This document shows, piece by piece, positions 42,875-51,710 of a DNA stretch of 64,000 bases; the first letter of the stretch is position 1, and each line of letters begins with the position of its first letter. The notes beneath the pieces are model-generated. The model was not told the origin of the DNA, ran no database searches, and saw only the letters and a program-made list of their open reading frames with translations. The translations under genes were made by a program, and so were the position numbers. The stretch is taken from positions 310,001-374,000 of the forward strand of contig NZ_JBQKGG010000001.1 of the NCBI RefSeq assembly GCF_052118925.1, in the 5' to 3' direction. Origin of the DNA: Lientehia sp934351765 (GTDB taxonomy: Bacteria > Bacillota > Clostridia > Lachnospirales > Lachnospiraceae).

Positions 42875-43879
42875 TCAGTTTTTCCATGCTTTCGGAACAA
42901 ACAGCTCCGTAAATTTATCAATGGCATAGCCGTCGCTCATGCCCGCTATGTAATCACAGACCACCCGCTCCCTGGAATCGCCCGTCTCCATGAGCATCCG
43001 GTATTCCTCCGGCAGCTCATCCACATGATCCATATAGTGGTAATAGAGGTTGATGAGAAGCTGCTGTGCTTTTGGATCCTCTTTTTTCGATGCGCTGTTG
43101 GTATATACCTGCTTAAACATGAAGGCTCGGAGGTTCTTCATGGCTTCTTCCACCGTCGGCGCCATCAGGATCTCCGGCTTCCCCTGGCTGTTTTCAATGA
43201 TACTGTGAACCAGCGTATTCAGCCGTTCCCGCACGGTATGTCCAAGCACCTGTGTATATTCTTCCGGAATCATCTCCTCCGTCAGAATTCCGGCACGGAT
43301 CGCATCATCAATATCGTGATTGATATAGGCGATTTTATCGGACAGCCGCACCACCTTGCCCTCCAGCGTATGAGGAGTTCCGGAGGTACGATGATTTCTG
43401 ATCCCGTCCCTTACCTCCCAGGTGAGATTTAATCCTTTTCCGTTTTTCTCCAGCCGTTCCACCACGCGGACACTCTGCTTATAATGGGCAAACCCTTCGG
43501 AGCACACCGAATTCAGCGCATCCTCTCCCGCATGGCCAAAGGGTGTATGCCCCAAATCATGTCCCAGAGCAATGGCCTCCGTCAGCTCCTCGTTGAGCCG
43601 CAGAGATTTGGAAATTGTCCGGGCAATCTGGGCAACCTCCAGGGTATGGGTCAGTCTTGTCCGGTAATGATCCCCCACCGGAGACAAAAACACCTGGGTT
43701 TTATGCTTCAGGCGGCGAAATGCCTTACAATGCAGAATCCGATCCCGATCCCGCTGATAAGCCGGACGGATATCACATAAGGGCTCCTCCCGGTCCCGTC
43801 CTCTGGTGTTTTTGCTCAGCGACGCATAAGGACTTAAGGTTGCCTCCTCCAGCGCCTCAAGCTGTTCTCGTATGTTCAT
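42875..43879 (-). CDS. dgt: Deoxyguanosinetriphosphate triphosphohydrolase (dGTPase)
   Basis: A 334-residue HD-domain enzyme hydrolysing dGTP to deoxyguanosine and triphosphate. The HD metal residues are His78 (RLTHTLEVA), His107-Asp108 (LGHDLGHTPFGHAGED) and the Asp of LSDKIAYINHD. RRLKHKTQVF and DHYRTRLTHT are family landmarks. It heads the dgt-dnaG-rpoD-trmK operon, a common clostridial order. Confidence 0.95.
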   Translation of the reverse strand: MNIREQLEALEEATLSPYASLSKNTRGRDREEPLCDIRPAYQRDRDRILHCKAFRRLKHKTQVFLSPVGDHYRTRLTHTLEVAQIARTISKSLRLNEELTEAIALGHDLGHTPFGHAGEDALNSVCSEGFAHYKQSVRVVERLEKNGKGLNLTWEVRDGIRNHRTSGTPHTLEGKVVRLSDKIAYINHDIDDAIRAGILTEEMIPEEYTQVLGHTVRERLNTLVHSIIENSQGKPEILMAPTVEEAMKNLRAFMFKQVYTNSASKKEDPKAQQLLINLYYHYMDHVDELPEEYRMLMETGDSRERVVCDYIAGMSDGYAIDKFTELFVPKAWKN

Positions 43880-43905
43880 GGGACACCGCCTTTCTGATTT
43901 TCCTC

Positions 43906-43963
43906 GCAGGAAGCTCCTTCCTGCACTCCGTTATAGTATACCATGAAGCGGGCTGATAGGAAA
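43906..43963 (-). promoter_or_regulatory. Probable dgt promoter and start-site hairpin
   Basis: Minus strand: -10 TATACT (43935-43940), 17-nt spacer, a weak -35 TTTCCT (43958-43963). About 4 nt after the predicted start is a perfect hairpin, GCAGGAAG-GAG-CTTCCTGC (43906-43924), which would cap the 5' end of the operon mRNA. Confidence 0.5.
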
Positions 43964-44023
43964 GCAGATCCCTTCGCCTTTTTTTGTTCTTTCCCGCAGC
44001 TTTTCGAAAGATTCCGATTTTTC

Positions 44024-44052
44024 TTGTCCAAATCTCCGGTTTATTGTACACT
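44024..44052 (+). promoter_or_regulatory. Possible promoter of the 169-residue membrane protein gene
   Basis: -35 TTGTCC (44024-44029), 17-nt spacer, -10 TACACT (44047-44052), about 50 nt before the ATG. Each box has two mismatches to consensus. Confidence 0.45.
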
Positions 44053-44102
44053 AATAACGATTCAAACATATTCCTACCATATACAGAAAGGACAGTCTCA
44101 TC

Positions 44103-44612
44103 ATGAATAAGCATCCGTCATCTGATCTGAAAAACAGCTCCTCCTTCGTTGGAAGCAAAGAACGTTATCAGGAAACATCCTCCTCTGCCTGGTCGTTTCT
44201 GGCAGCAGCCGGTCTGATCCTGCTGCTTCTTCTGCTGGTTTCCTTCCGGATTCTTCCTCTTCCGATCTCCTTTTCGGAACAGCCCGTCATGTTCCTCGGG
44301 CTCTGCCTGATCACCTTGATTTTCTTTGTGATCGGGATTGTCTCTCTGAAAAATGCAGCAGCCTATAAACAGGGGATCCAGAGTGAACAGGAGCTGGAAA
44401 AAGGTGTGCTGGACTGGTTCTACGCTGCCCATACAGGGGAACGCATCGACCAGGCCATCGAACAGGAGGAAGGGAAGCTTCCTCAAAGCGAAATTCTCTC
44501 CTTAAAGCGTCTGGAATTCATCCATACCGCTTTGTTAGCTCAGTTTCCCGATCTGCCGGAAAACCATGCAGATGCTCTGGGCGAAACCATCTATCAGAAA
44601 CTGTTCGAGTAA
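44103..44612 (+). CDS. Two-pass membrane protein of unknown function
   Basis: Not recognised. The 169-residue protein has a Ser-rich N-terminus, two membrane segments (about residues 30-50 and 62-82) and a soluble acidic, helical C-terminus (LEKGVLDWFYAAHTGERIDQ; LKRLEFIHTALLAQFPDLPE). AAAGGAC lies upstream of the ATG. It is a single gene facing away from dgt and followed by a terminator. Confidence 0.78.
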   Translation: MNKHPSSDLKNSSSFVGSKERYQETSSSAWSFLAAAGLILLLLLLVSFRILPLPISFSEQPVMFLGLCLITLIFFVIGIVSLKNAAAYKQGIQSEQELEKGVLDWFYAAHTGERIDQAIEQEEGKLPQSEILSLKRLEFIHTALLAQFPDLPENHADALGETIYQKLFE

Positions 44613-44713
44613 ACCGTCAAACCGCCCTTCTCCTGAATCCTGTGCCAGAAAGATGAAGAAAAAGCTTCTGCCTGCAGGCTTCTCCGCCTGCGTTTGGCTG
44701 TAGAAAACAGACT

Positions 44714-44760
44714 ATCCCCTGTAAAATATCCGTTTTCATGATATCTCACAGGGGATTTTT
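44714..44760 (+). terminator. Terminator between convergent genes
   Basis: ATCCCCTGT and ACAGGGGAT, 9 bp perfect, enclose an inner pairable ATATC/GATAT, followed by TTTTTATT on the plus strand. It lies 100 nt after the 169-residue protein gene and 48 nt beyond the end of the convergent regulator gene, which it may also serve. The 192-nt gap otherwise holds only a GCAGGC/GCCTGC hairpin near 44675. Confidence 0.75.
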
Positions 44761-44804
44761 ATTGGTATATGATACGTTCTGTCCGTCTTCCCGACAGGCT
44801 GTTC

Positions 44805-46514
44805 TTATTTCAGCTGATATTCTGCCATCTTCCGATACAGCGTTGCCCTTCCGATTCCAAGCATCTTCGCAATCTCCACCTTGCTGTAGCCGGTATGCAG
44901 AAGCTTTTCAATCTTTTCCTTTTCCATCTGACTGATGGGCGATAACATTTTCGAGGCAGGACGGAAGCATTCCATGGATAATAATTCCTTCTCTCCGACC
45001 ATACCCTCGCCGTTCTTGACGATCTGCTCCAGAACCCGGTCAATTTCTCCCGGCTCAGCCTCCCAGTTTCGATTTAAAAGTTTTAACCTTGCCTCCCGGC
45101 TCAGTGCCACCTGGGTTTTTCCCCATTTGGCTTTATAAAACTCCAGGCCGGAATCCAGCATGGCAGCCAGCCTTGTTTTTTCGCTCTGAACCGGCGGTAA
45201 TTTTAAAACATTCTCGGCAAACCGGTAATACAGCTCTTCCAAAAAGACTCCTTCCTCCGAAAGGGTCTTCAGATCTTTTCCCGTTGTAGCAATAATCCGC
45301 ACGTTACACTGTAAAACCTCTCCTCCATCTAAGAGAAGCTCCTTCACCTTCATAAACTCCAAAAGCCGTTGCTGAAGATATAACGGCAGATTTTCAATCT
45401 GATAAAAGATGATCGTTCCATGATTTGCCCGCTGCAGTTCCCCAAACCGGCTGAAAAGAAACTGTTCAAAAAATTCCCGGTATATACCGCAGCAATAGAC
45501 ATTCACCATGCCCATGGCACTGCGGTCGGAATAATTACACATGGATTTTGCCGCAATCTCACAAACCTCCAGCTGATCTCCCTGCACTAAGACGGGATGA
45601 TCCGTTACGGCCAGACTTTTCGCCCGGTCGATGCTTTCCTCCGACAGAAGCCAGCCGCGGCACCACTCCATCGTCACCATGGAACCGCTTCCCGCAGCAC
45701 TGGCATCCGCCCAGATATTCTTCACCGAACGGAAGGTAAAGACCAGATAACGGACATCTCCGTATACACAGATCTCCTTACAGGACAAAAAGCCGTAAAA
45801 CTGATGCGTTCCATGTTCCAGAGAAACCTTCAGGCTCCGGATCTGAGTACGTGTCTGGATATATTCCCGGAGGATCCGATGCGGCAGAAGCGCCAGCAGG
45901 TTTTCTCCCCGCCCGTTCTCTCCAATTCCAAACATCTCTGCAAACGCCCGGTTGTAATATTGAATATTTCCCGTTATATCTGTATAGACCACACCTTCAT
46001 CAATGCAGTCCAGAACTTCCTCTTTTTCCAGACTTTGGCGTTTCACCAGACTGAACTCATCATTGTGACACAAGCCGTCTGTCAGAAGCTCCGCCATACT
46101 CTCCAGATAATCCGCTGTATGTTCTGGCTGACGGAACGCTTCCTGGATCCGGTCTTTCGGAAAAATCAGGGCAATCGCTCCCACTGCCCTGCCATCAAAA
46201 AGCACCGGTACGCCGATCATTCCCTCGATTCGGCAGTCAGAACAGGACAGACAGCGCTTACAGCTCTCCAGCACCTGCCTGTCCTGTACAATGACCCGTT
46301 TCTGACCGATCAGGATCTGACCGATCACACAATGGATATCCACATGGGCATTCAGACGGAAATAAAGACTGGTTTTTCCGATCACATTCAGATTATTGTC
46401 CACGATCAAAACATCGCCGTCCAATGTCTTCGCAATCACCTGAGCAAACCGCTGTGCAGTATCCCGGATGGTTTCCAAAAGCGTCTGATTTACCAGAAAA
46501 AAGTCCCGTTCCAT
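44805..46514 (-). CDS. DhaR-like GAF-PAS-degenerate AAA+-Fis HTH regulator
   Basis: A 569-residue protein with the order of a sigma-54 activator: GAF (about 20-140), PAS (about 165-270, VVYTDITGNIQYYNRAFAEMF), AAA+-like (about 290-480) and a C-terminal Fis HTH (VEIAKMLGIGRATLYRKM). The AAA+ domain appears dead: the Walker A site reads VLVQGDQLEVCEIA instead of GESGTGKE, the Walker B site reads TIIFYQIENL, and GAFTGA is absent. The GAF domain has Cys85, 88, 91 and 94 in CxxCxxCxxC spacing. E. coli DhaR similarly controls dhaKLM with sigma-70 and binds DhaK and DhaL; its position 67 nt after dhaL supports a DhaR role by inference. Confidence 0.78.
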   Translation of the reverse strand: MERDFFLVNQTLLETIRDTAQRFAQVIAKTLDGDVLIVDNNLNVIGKTSLYFRLNAHVDIHCVIGQILIGQKRVIVQDRQVLESCKRCLSCSDCRIEGMIGVPVLFDGRAVGAIALIFPKDRIQEAFRQPEHTADYLESMAELLTDGLCHNDEFSLVKRQSLEKEEVLDCIDEGVVYTDITGNIQYYNRAFAEMFGIGENGRGENLLALLPHRILREYIQTRTQIRSLKVSLEHGTHQFYGFLSCKEICVYGDVRYLVFTFRSVKNIWADASAAGSGSMVTMEWCRGWLLSEESIDRAKSLAVTDHPVLVQGDQLEVCEIAAKSMCNYSDRSAMGMVNVYCCGIYREFFEQFLFSRFGELQRANHGTIIFYQIENLPLYLQQRLLEFMKVKELLLDGGEVLQCNVRIIATTGKDLKTLSEEGVFLEELYYRFAENVLKLPPVQSEKTRLAAMLDSGLEFYKAKWGKTQVALSREARLKLLNRNWEAEPGEIDRVLEQIVKNGEGMVGEKELLSMECFRPASKMLSPISQMEKEKIEKLLHTGYSKVEIAKMLGIGRATLYRKMAEYQLK

Positions 46515-46581
46515 CTGTCCCCTCCTTACCGGTCCTGTTCACAGAGCCGGGCTTCGAATTTCTCCGCCCGGCCCCGAACCT

Positions 46582-47226
46582 TTACAGTTTTTCCTTTACG
46601 CAATCCATAAGAATCTCGATCTGGTAAGACATCGTTACCGCACCGGGATCCAGATGACCGACACCCTTATCTGCCTGATAGGTTGCACGGCCGCGGACAG
46701 CCTCCATTCCCTTTGTGCTCTCGGCTCCATCGATGGCTGCCTGCTTTACCTTGTCAGCAGTCTCTGCCTCGGATACGCCATCCGCAATGCACTTCTTATA
46801 GCATTCTACTGCCGGATACAGCGTATCGATCATGGTCTTCCAGCCAGGCTGTGCATTTCCTCTGGACATGATTGCTTCCAGCATGGCAGCCAGCACACCG
46901 CACAGTGCCTCATTATTGATGGTTTCCTTTTCCTTTAAGGTCTTTGCAGCAGCCAGATAAGCACTGCCGTAAAGGACACCTGAGGAGCCTCCGATAACAG
47001 ACATCATCGTTTTCCCGATCTGCTTGAACAGCTCAAACAGATTTAACTGCTCCAGCTCATCTGCCATTTCGTTGAGCTTTCCAAACCCGCTGTTGATGTT
47101 TGCCCAGTGGTCGCCGTCTCCGGTAGCCGCATCCAGCTCAGTGATATAATCACCGCTCTCATGAATCTTTACGTACGCTTTTTTCAGATATTCCACATAA
47201 TCCTTGCTTGTTAATTCAAATGCCAT
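46582..47226 (-). CDS. dhaL: Dihydroxyacetone kinase subunit DhaL
   Basis: A 214-residue ADP-binding subunit that phosphorylates DHA held by DhaK. The Asp ligands of the nucleotide metal site are in ELDAATGDGDHWANI; MMSVIGGSSGVLYGSAYL and the C-terminal SYLGDKGVGHLDPG-like segment (ATYQADKGVGHLDPGAVT) complete the site. The ATG at 47226 lies 12 nt after GGAGG; a TTG three codons earlier is closer to it and remains possible. It follows dhaK by 21 nt. Confidence 0.95.
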   Translation of the reverse strand: MAFELTSKDYVEYLKKAYVKIHESGDYITELDAATGDGDHWANINSGFGKLNEMADELEQLNLFELFKQIGKTMMSVIGGSSGVLYGSAYLAAAKTLKEKETINNEALCGVLAAMLEAIMSRGNAQPGWKTMIDTLYPAVECYKKCIADGVSEAETADKVKQAAIDGAESTKGMEAVRGRATYQADKGVGHLDPGAVTMSYQIEILMDCVKEKL

Positions 47227-47247
47227 AATAACCAATTTCCTCCGTCT

Positions 47248-48249
47248 TTATACTCTGAATCCAGGTGCTTCGCTGGGTGCATCGAGAAGCTCTTTCAGCT
47301 CATCATCCAGCTTTAACAGGGTCAAGGAGCAGCCTGCCATTTCAAGCGCTGTCATATAATTGCCCACAAAGGTCTTATAAATCTTCACACCTTTTTCTGC
47401 CAGGTATGCCTGTACATTGCCATTTAAAATATAAAGCTCCATCAGAGGTGTTGCGCCAAGGCCGTTGACCATCAGAGCCACTTCCGCACCCTCCATCTCG
47501 ATTCCGGAAGCCTTATAGTCATCCAGGATCTTATCGATCAGGATCTTTGCAATTTCTTTTGCAGGCTTGATCTCTGTTTTCTCGATTCCGGGTTCGCCAT
47601 GGATCCCCATGCCGATCTCCATCTCATTCTCGCCAAGTTCAAAACCGGGCTTTCCGACAGCCGGGATCGTACAGGAGCTCATAGACATCCCCATACTGCG
47701 CAGGTTCTTGATTGCCTTTTCTGCAGCAGCCTTTACCTCCGGAAGCGATGCGCCGGACTCTGCCTTTGCGCCTGCAATCTTATGAACAAAAACGGTTCCT
47801 GCGATTCCGCGGCGGCCGGTAGAGTAGGTGCTGTCCTCAACAGCAACATCATCCTTTACCACAACAGAATCCACTTCGATATCGTCATCCATCTCCGCCA
47901 GCTCTGCTGCCATGGAGAAGTTCATATTGTCGCCGGAATAGTTCTTGATGATCATCAGAACGCCCTTGCCGCCGTTCGCCTGACGGATACCTTCCTGAAT
48001 CCGTTCGGGATCAGGGGAAGAGAATACATTTCCGGCCACTGCTGCATCCAGCATACCCTTTCCGACATAACCGGCATGTGCGGGTTCATGGCCGCTTCCG
48101 CCTCCGGACACCAGGCCAACCTTTGCGCTCTTTTCTTTTCTGGAAATTACTCCGAGTCCCTCACTGTGGATCACAGCAGGATTCGCCATTGCCAGTCCAT
48201 GGAGCATTTCTTCTACTACATTTTCCGGATTGTTAATAATTTTTTTCAC
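47248..48249 (-). CDS. dhaK: Dihydroxyacetone kinase subunit DhaK
   Basis: A 333-residue dihydroxyacetone-binding subunit. GTG start at 48249, with AAAGGAGACG upstream, gives VKKIINNPENVVEEML, the normal N-terminus; a longer frame of 20 codons was rejected. LVSGGGSGHEPAHAGYVG is the substrate loop, Asp107 (NYSGDNMNF) and His217 (GIHGEPGIE) match the catalytic Asp and the His that binds DHA covalently. The phosphoryl donor protein DhaM is not encoded nearby. Confidence 0.95.
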   Translation of the reverse strand: MKKIINNPENVVEEMLHGLAMANPAVIHSEGLGVISRKEKSAKVGLVSGGGSGHEPAHAGYVGKGMLDAAVAGNVFSSPDPERIQEGIRQANGGKGVLMIIKNYSGDNMNFSMAAELAEMDDDIEVDSVVVKDDVAVEDSTYSTGRRGIAGTVFVHKIAGAKAESGASLPEVKAAAEKAIKNLRSMGMSMSSCTIPAVGKPGFELGENEMEIGMGIHGEPGIEKTEIKPAKEIAKILIDKILDDYKASGIEMEGAEVALMVNGLGATPLMELYILNGNVQAYLAEKGVKIYKTFVGNYMTALEMAGCSLTLLKLDDELKELLDAPSEAPGFRV

Positions 48250-48297
48250 TGTTTCGTCTCCTTTCGGTCGTTCATCCGTCCCTGCGATATTTGTATC

Positions 48298-48315
48298 ATA
48301 ATAATACATTATTAT
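48298..48315. promoter_or_regulatory. Palindromic candidate operator at the dhaK start site
   Basis: ATAATAAT-AC-ATTATTAT, perfect 8-bp arms, located about 10 bp downstream of the dhaK -10 box, overlapping or just after the predicted start. It is a plausible site for the operon's HTH regulator, but the region is A/T-rich. Confidence 0.45.
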
Positions 48316-48324
48316 TCTCTACCT

Positions 48325-48352
48325 ATTATAGCATATTAGCCAGCTTTATCAA
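48325..48352 (-). promoter_or_regulatory. Promoter of dhaK-dhaL-regulator
   Basis: Minus strand: -35 TTGATA (48347-48352), 16-nt spacer, -10 TATAAT (48325-48330). A sigma-70 promoter with no -24/-12 GG-GC elements agrees with the regulator lacking a sigma-54 ATPase. Confidence 0.78.
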
Positions 48353-48433
48353 TAGATTTTTTCTTTTTCTGTAATTATTTCACATTATATCAGAATGAAC
48401 CTCTTCATTTTTCTTCAGCGAAACACTTCTGTC

Positions 48434-49324
48434 TCAAAGATGTCTCGGAAAATTCCCGTCGATGTGACATCCTTCATTGAAAACGATAAATGCGTGCGGA
48501 TCAATCTCCTTCACCAGACGCCGCATCAGAGTTGCTTCATATTTTGATAGCACTGCATAAATGATCACGGTATCCTTATCGGTATAGCCGCCTATACCTT
48601 TCCAGATGGTCGCACTCCGGTTAAAGGCCCTGATCACCCGATTCGAAATCTCTTCACCATCCGTTTTCGTAAAGATCATAGCCTCCACATTAATGCTCTG
48701 AGTATACCCCCGGTCAGCTACCATGGAAACGAATACGGTATAAATAATACTGTAGATTGCCACTGACACATCAAACAGCCAGATGCATACACCATAAATA
48801 ACTCCATTGACGATGAGCGAAAGCTTCCCGACGCTGAAATCGTGACGCTTCTTTACCATATAAACACCGAGAATATCCAGACCTCCGGTGCTTCCTCCCG
48901 CCTGCAGGGTGACACCGGTTCCAAAACCGCAGAAGATTCCGCCAATAATGGCATTGGCCAGCCGTTCTTCCAGAAACGGGACTGCCGGGACCGGAAGGAT
49001 TCCCATGATCAGTGCGGTAGCCAGTACATTGATCCCTGTCTTCAGAATAAACTGCCGTCCGATACTCTTAAATGCCAGAATAAACAACGGTAAATTTAAG
49101 GACAAATAAAGAAATGATGTTACATTAAAATTCCCCACCGGCAGATGAAGCTTATCTACAATCACGGAATTTAAAATCTGGCTGACACCCATGACGCCGC
49201 TGGCGTAACACTGCGCCGGAGTGACGAAAAAATTCATTCCCACAGAATAAATCGCTGCCCCCACCAGACACATCAGATACTTTGTCCACTGCTTCTGCTG
49301 CATGTACACTTCCACTGATTCCAT
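48434..49324 (-). CDS. YitT family membrane protein
   Basis: A 296-residue protein with five or six N-terminal membrane segments (YitT/DUF161: NFFVTPAQCYASGVMGVSQI; GTGVTLQAGGSTGGLDILG) and a C-terminal soluble DUF2179 domain (EAMIFTKTDGEEISNRVI; ECHI-like end NEGCHIDGNFP). Function is not established. The ATG at 49324 has GGAGGAAAAAG upstream; a GTG seven codons earlier was rejected. It ends about 80 nt before the dhaK promoter. Confidence 0.92.
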   Translation of the reverse strand: MESVEVYMQQKQWTKYLMCLVGAAIYSVGMNFFVTPAQCYASGVMGVSQILNSVIVDKLHLPVGNFNVTSFLYLSLNLPLFILAFKSIGRQFILKTGINVLATALIMGILPVPAVPFLEERLANAIIGGIFCGFGTGVTLQAGGSTGGLDILGVYMVKKRHDFSVGKLSLIVNGVIYGVCIWLFDVSVAIYSIIYTVFVSMVADRGYTQSINVEAMIFTKTDGEEISNRVIRAFNRSATIWKGIGGYTDKDTVIIYAVLSKYEATLMRRLVKEIDPHAFIVFNEGCHIDGNFPRHL

Positions 49325-49369
49325 TGCTTTTTCCTCCAACTGCACTTCTTTCCTAATATATCCTTTTCA

Positions 49370-49398
49370 CTTTTAGACGAAATTATCAGCTTTGTCAA
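49370..49398 (-). promoter_or_regulatory. Promoter of the yitT-family gene
   Basis: Minus strand: -35 TTGACA (49393-49398), 17-nt spacer, -10 TAAAAG (49370-49375), about 40 nt before the ATG. The rest of the gap up to 49527 shows nothing recognisable. Confidence 0.6.
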
Positions 49399-49527
49399 CC
49401 CCTGTTTCCAAATCCCTGTTTTTTTATCTTTTCCGGGACAATTTCTTTATTTTCATTGGAAGATCTTATTTTCCGTACCTTTTTCACTTCACCGCGACAC
49501 CGGAAGAAACAAGGTTCTGTTTTGTCT

Positions 49528-50457
49528 TTAAAGCCTTCTGCATAATGCTTTTACCTGTTCCAGCGTTACTGCTCGGTGCCCTTGGATCTGTTCCGCCCGA
49601 TCGATTCCCTCCGGTGCCTCTGTCCGATAGGCACTTCCGATTTTCTGATTCCAATTCCAGGTATCATCTTCCAACTGTTCCAGCACTTGAAGATAATTTT
49701 GCTTTGCCGCCTGAAGATCCTCTTCCGCAATCCGATCCGATGCAGTCCGGATCACTTCCTCAAAAACGGCTTTCGCCTCCTGTGCCCATTCCCGCCTGAC
49801 CCAGAATGATACTCCAAGGAAAAGCTGATCTTCCCGCTTCCGCAGTTCCAGTTCCAATTCATCGGTATAGCCATGGGCTTCCCGCAGCTCTATTCCCAGA
49901 TACGAACCGTCTCCCTCCGCCAAAATGCTTCCAAGCAGGATCGCCGGAAAAACCGTGTTTTCTTCTTGCTTTATGGACAGCATCCATTCCATCCGAACCG
50001 ACTTTTCTGTTTCTTCCCGTATTTTCCAGAACGCTGACCCGTCTTTCGGATCAGATTGTTCCGCGTTCCAATCTGTTTCTCGGTCCATCAGCATTTCCTG
50101 CTCCGCATTCGCCATTCTGATCCAGGTATTCACAATCTGTTTTAACCGTTTCTCCTGTTCCCCGGTATAATTACCCGTAAGAACAGCGATTCCTCTTTTG
50201 ACCGAAACCGTCTCCGATATTCTATCCGACAATAACGTTATGATCCGTTCTGTATCTTCCGTTTTCCAGGAAAGCACGGTTCTTCCGCCGGTTTCTCCGC
50301 AGACCTCTTCCATAAGAAGATCTTCCTGCCCCAGGCATGCTTTCTGTTCTCTGGAAAACAGCCGCTTTTCCGGCTCACCGGATTCATAATATATTCCCAG
50401 TTCCACCGTAGGCGCATGTTCAGCCCGCTCCGCTTTCCATACCATGTTTTCTTTCAT
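49528..50457 (-). CDS. M16-like protein lacking the zinc motif, partner of the adjacent protease
   Basis: A 309-residue soluble protein with no HxxEH motif and few His residues. Residues near 205-240 (IELREAHGYTDELELELRK, then LFLGVSFWVRREWAQEA) resemble the second domain of M16 peptidases, where a conserved Arg and Tyr bind substrate. It is shorter than a usual M16 unit (about 420). The ATG at 50457 overlaps the protease stop as ATGA, with GGGAG 8 nt upstream, so the two are translationally coupled and probably form a heterodimer, as in other M16 pairs with one inactive subunit. The family assignment is moderate. Confidence 0.7.
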   Translation of the reverse strand: MKENMVWKAERAEHAPTVELGIYYESGEPEKRLFSREQKACLGQEDLLMEEVCGETGGRTVLSWKTEDTERIITLLSDRISETVSVKRGIAVLTGNYTGEQEKRLKQIVNTWIRMANAEQEMLMDRETDWNAEQSDPKDGSAFWKIREETEKSVRMEWMLSIKQEENTVFPAILLGSILAEGDGSYLGIELREAHGYTDELELELRKREDQLFLGVSFWVRREWAQEAKAVFEEVIRTASDRIAEEDLQAAKQNYLQVLEQLEDDTWNWNQKIGSAYRTEAPEGIDRAEQIQGHRAVTLEQVKALCRRL

Positions 50458-51710
50458 GACAACTTCTCCCACACCTGATATATCCTCTTCCGAAGATTCG
50501 TCCGTTGGCTTTCCGTGTAATCTCCCGCAATGTAAATACTCAGATTTCGGTTCCGAAAAAGCTTCTGCACCATCTCATGCGCTCCATCCTTTCCCGGCTG
50601 TTCCGGGTAAAGAACTGCCTCCGCGAACTCCCGGTTTCTGATCTCAGAACAATTCTCTGCATAAATTTTATAATAAGAAAACGTTTCCCAGCGGCTGATC
50701 TGTTCTTTCTCCCGTTTCAACCGCCGGAACGCACCAATGACCTGTTCGATCACCGATACTGCCTCCTCCCGGCCGGCACAAAAATCGATCTGAAAAACAG
50801 AATGGGTTTCCCGGCCATGCCACCGTCCTTCCAGTTCTTCCGCTTCCGGCACCATGCGCCACAAGTAAGAATCTTCCCGGATCCCGATTTCCCGGCAGAT
50901 CGAATGTACCACACTTCTCGGAAACGTTTTCCCGTCCACATCAAACAGCAATGAAATATCCGAATACTCCGATTTCATGTTCAGTACCTGAATATCTTCC
51001 TCTGTCCGATGTCCAAACCGCTTTGGTCTGATTTCCTTGCTTACTAACGGCTTCTGCGGATTCAATTTAAATTTTGATAATTCCATTTTCGTCATTTCCC
51101 GGTCGTTTTCCGAAAAATTTCCGGTCAGGACTGTCCACACCGCCTTCTCACAGAACAAACGCCGTTTCCACTGTTTCAGGTCTTCCATGCTGATTGCTTC
51201 CAGCGTCTTATCTGTTCCCATGACCGACGCCCGGCCTCTCCGGCTTTCATACCACTTTTCCCGAACATAGTCACCGAAATACACCGTGTTTTCCCGTTCC
51301 GTTCGCTCTATCTGCCGCCAGATCACTTCTCTTTCTTTCCGTAATGCCTCAGTTCTCCAGCTTTCCACAGACAATACCCTCAAAAACAGCCGCAGACTTT
51401 CCAAGTACCGTTCCCGGTCACAGGTGATCCCCCAGCATATATAATCCGTTCCGGTCTCCCCGAAAAATCTTGTCCCCATCCGCTCCATCTGTTCATACAG
51501 CATACGCTGATCGATCCCGTTTCCACCCCGGAATATCATATGCTCCAGCAGATGGCTGATTCCAAGATGACGGTAACACTCATAATTTTTTCCGCCCCGC
51601 ACATAGAAACTGAACGTCACACTATGGGAATATTCCTGCCGTTCCGTGCAGAATAACAGCCGATTTTCCAGCAAGATTTTCTCCCGATTATCTCCTCTCA
51701 CCCTACCCAC
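50454..51710 (-). CDS. M16 family zinc metallopeptidase
   Basis: A 418-residue protease with the inverted zinc motif HxxEH at His53-Glu56-His57 (GISHLLEHMIFRGG) and a downstream acidic helix (EREVIWRQIE) about 78 residues later that supplies the third ligand, as in M16. No signal peptide. GTG at 51710 with GGAGGTGGATGA upstream is the best start and lies inside the end of the preceding gene (13-nt overlap). Substrate unknown. Related two-subunit M16 proteases include YmfF/YmfH and the RiPP maturation pair AlbE/AlbF; no peptide precursor was found beside this one. Confidence 0.85.
   Translation of the reverse strand: MGRVRGDNREKILLENRLLFCTERQEYSHSVTFSFYVRGGKNYECYRHLGISHLLEHMIFRGGNGIDQRMLYEQMERMGTRFFGETGTDYICWGITCDRERYLESLRLFLRVLSVESWRTEALRKEREVIWRQIERTERENTVYFGDYVREKWYESRRGRASVMGTDKTLEAISMEDLKQWKRRLFCEKAVWTVLTGNFSENDREMTKMELSKFKLNPQKPLVSKEIRPKRFGHRTEEDIQVLNMKSEYSDISLLFDVDGKTFPRSVVHSICREIGIREDSYLWRMVPEAEELEGRWHGRETHSVFQIDFCAGREEAVSVIEQVIGAFRRLKREKEQISRWETFSYYKIYAENCSEIRNREFAEAVLYPEQPGKDGAHEMVQKLFRNRNLSIYIAGDYTESQRTNLRKRIYQVWEKLS

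Noticed and set aside
44805..46514. Functional sigma-54 activator
   Set aside because: Walker A, Walker B and GAFTGA motifs are absent and no -24/-12 promoter was seen at dhaK.
48230..48236. TTGTTAA, a Rex half-site near the dhaK start
   Set aside because: No TTAACAA partner at the right distance, and it encodes conserved DhaK residues.
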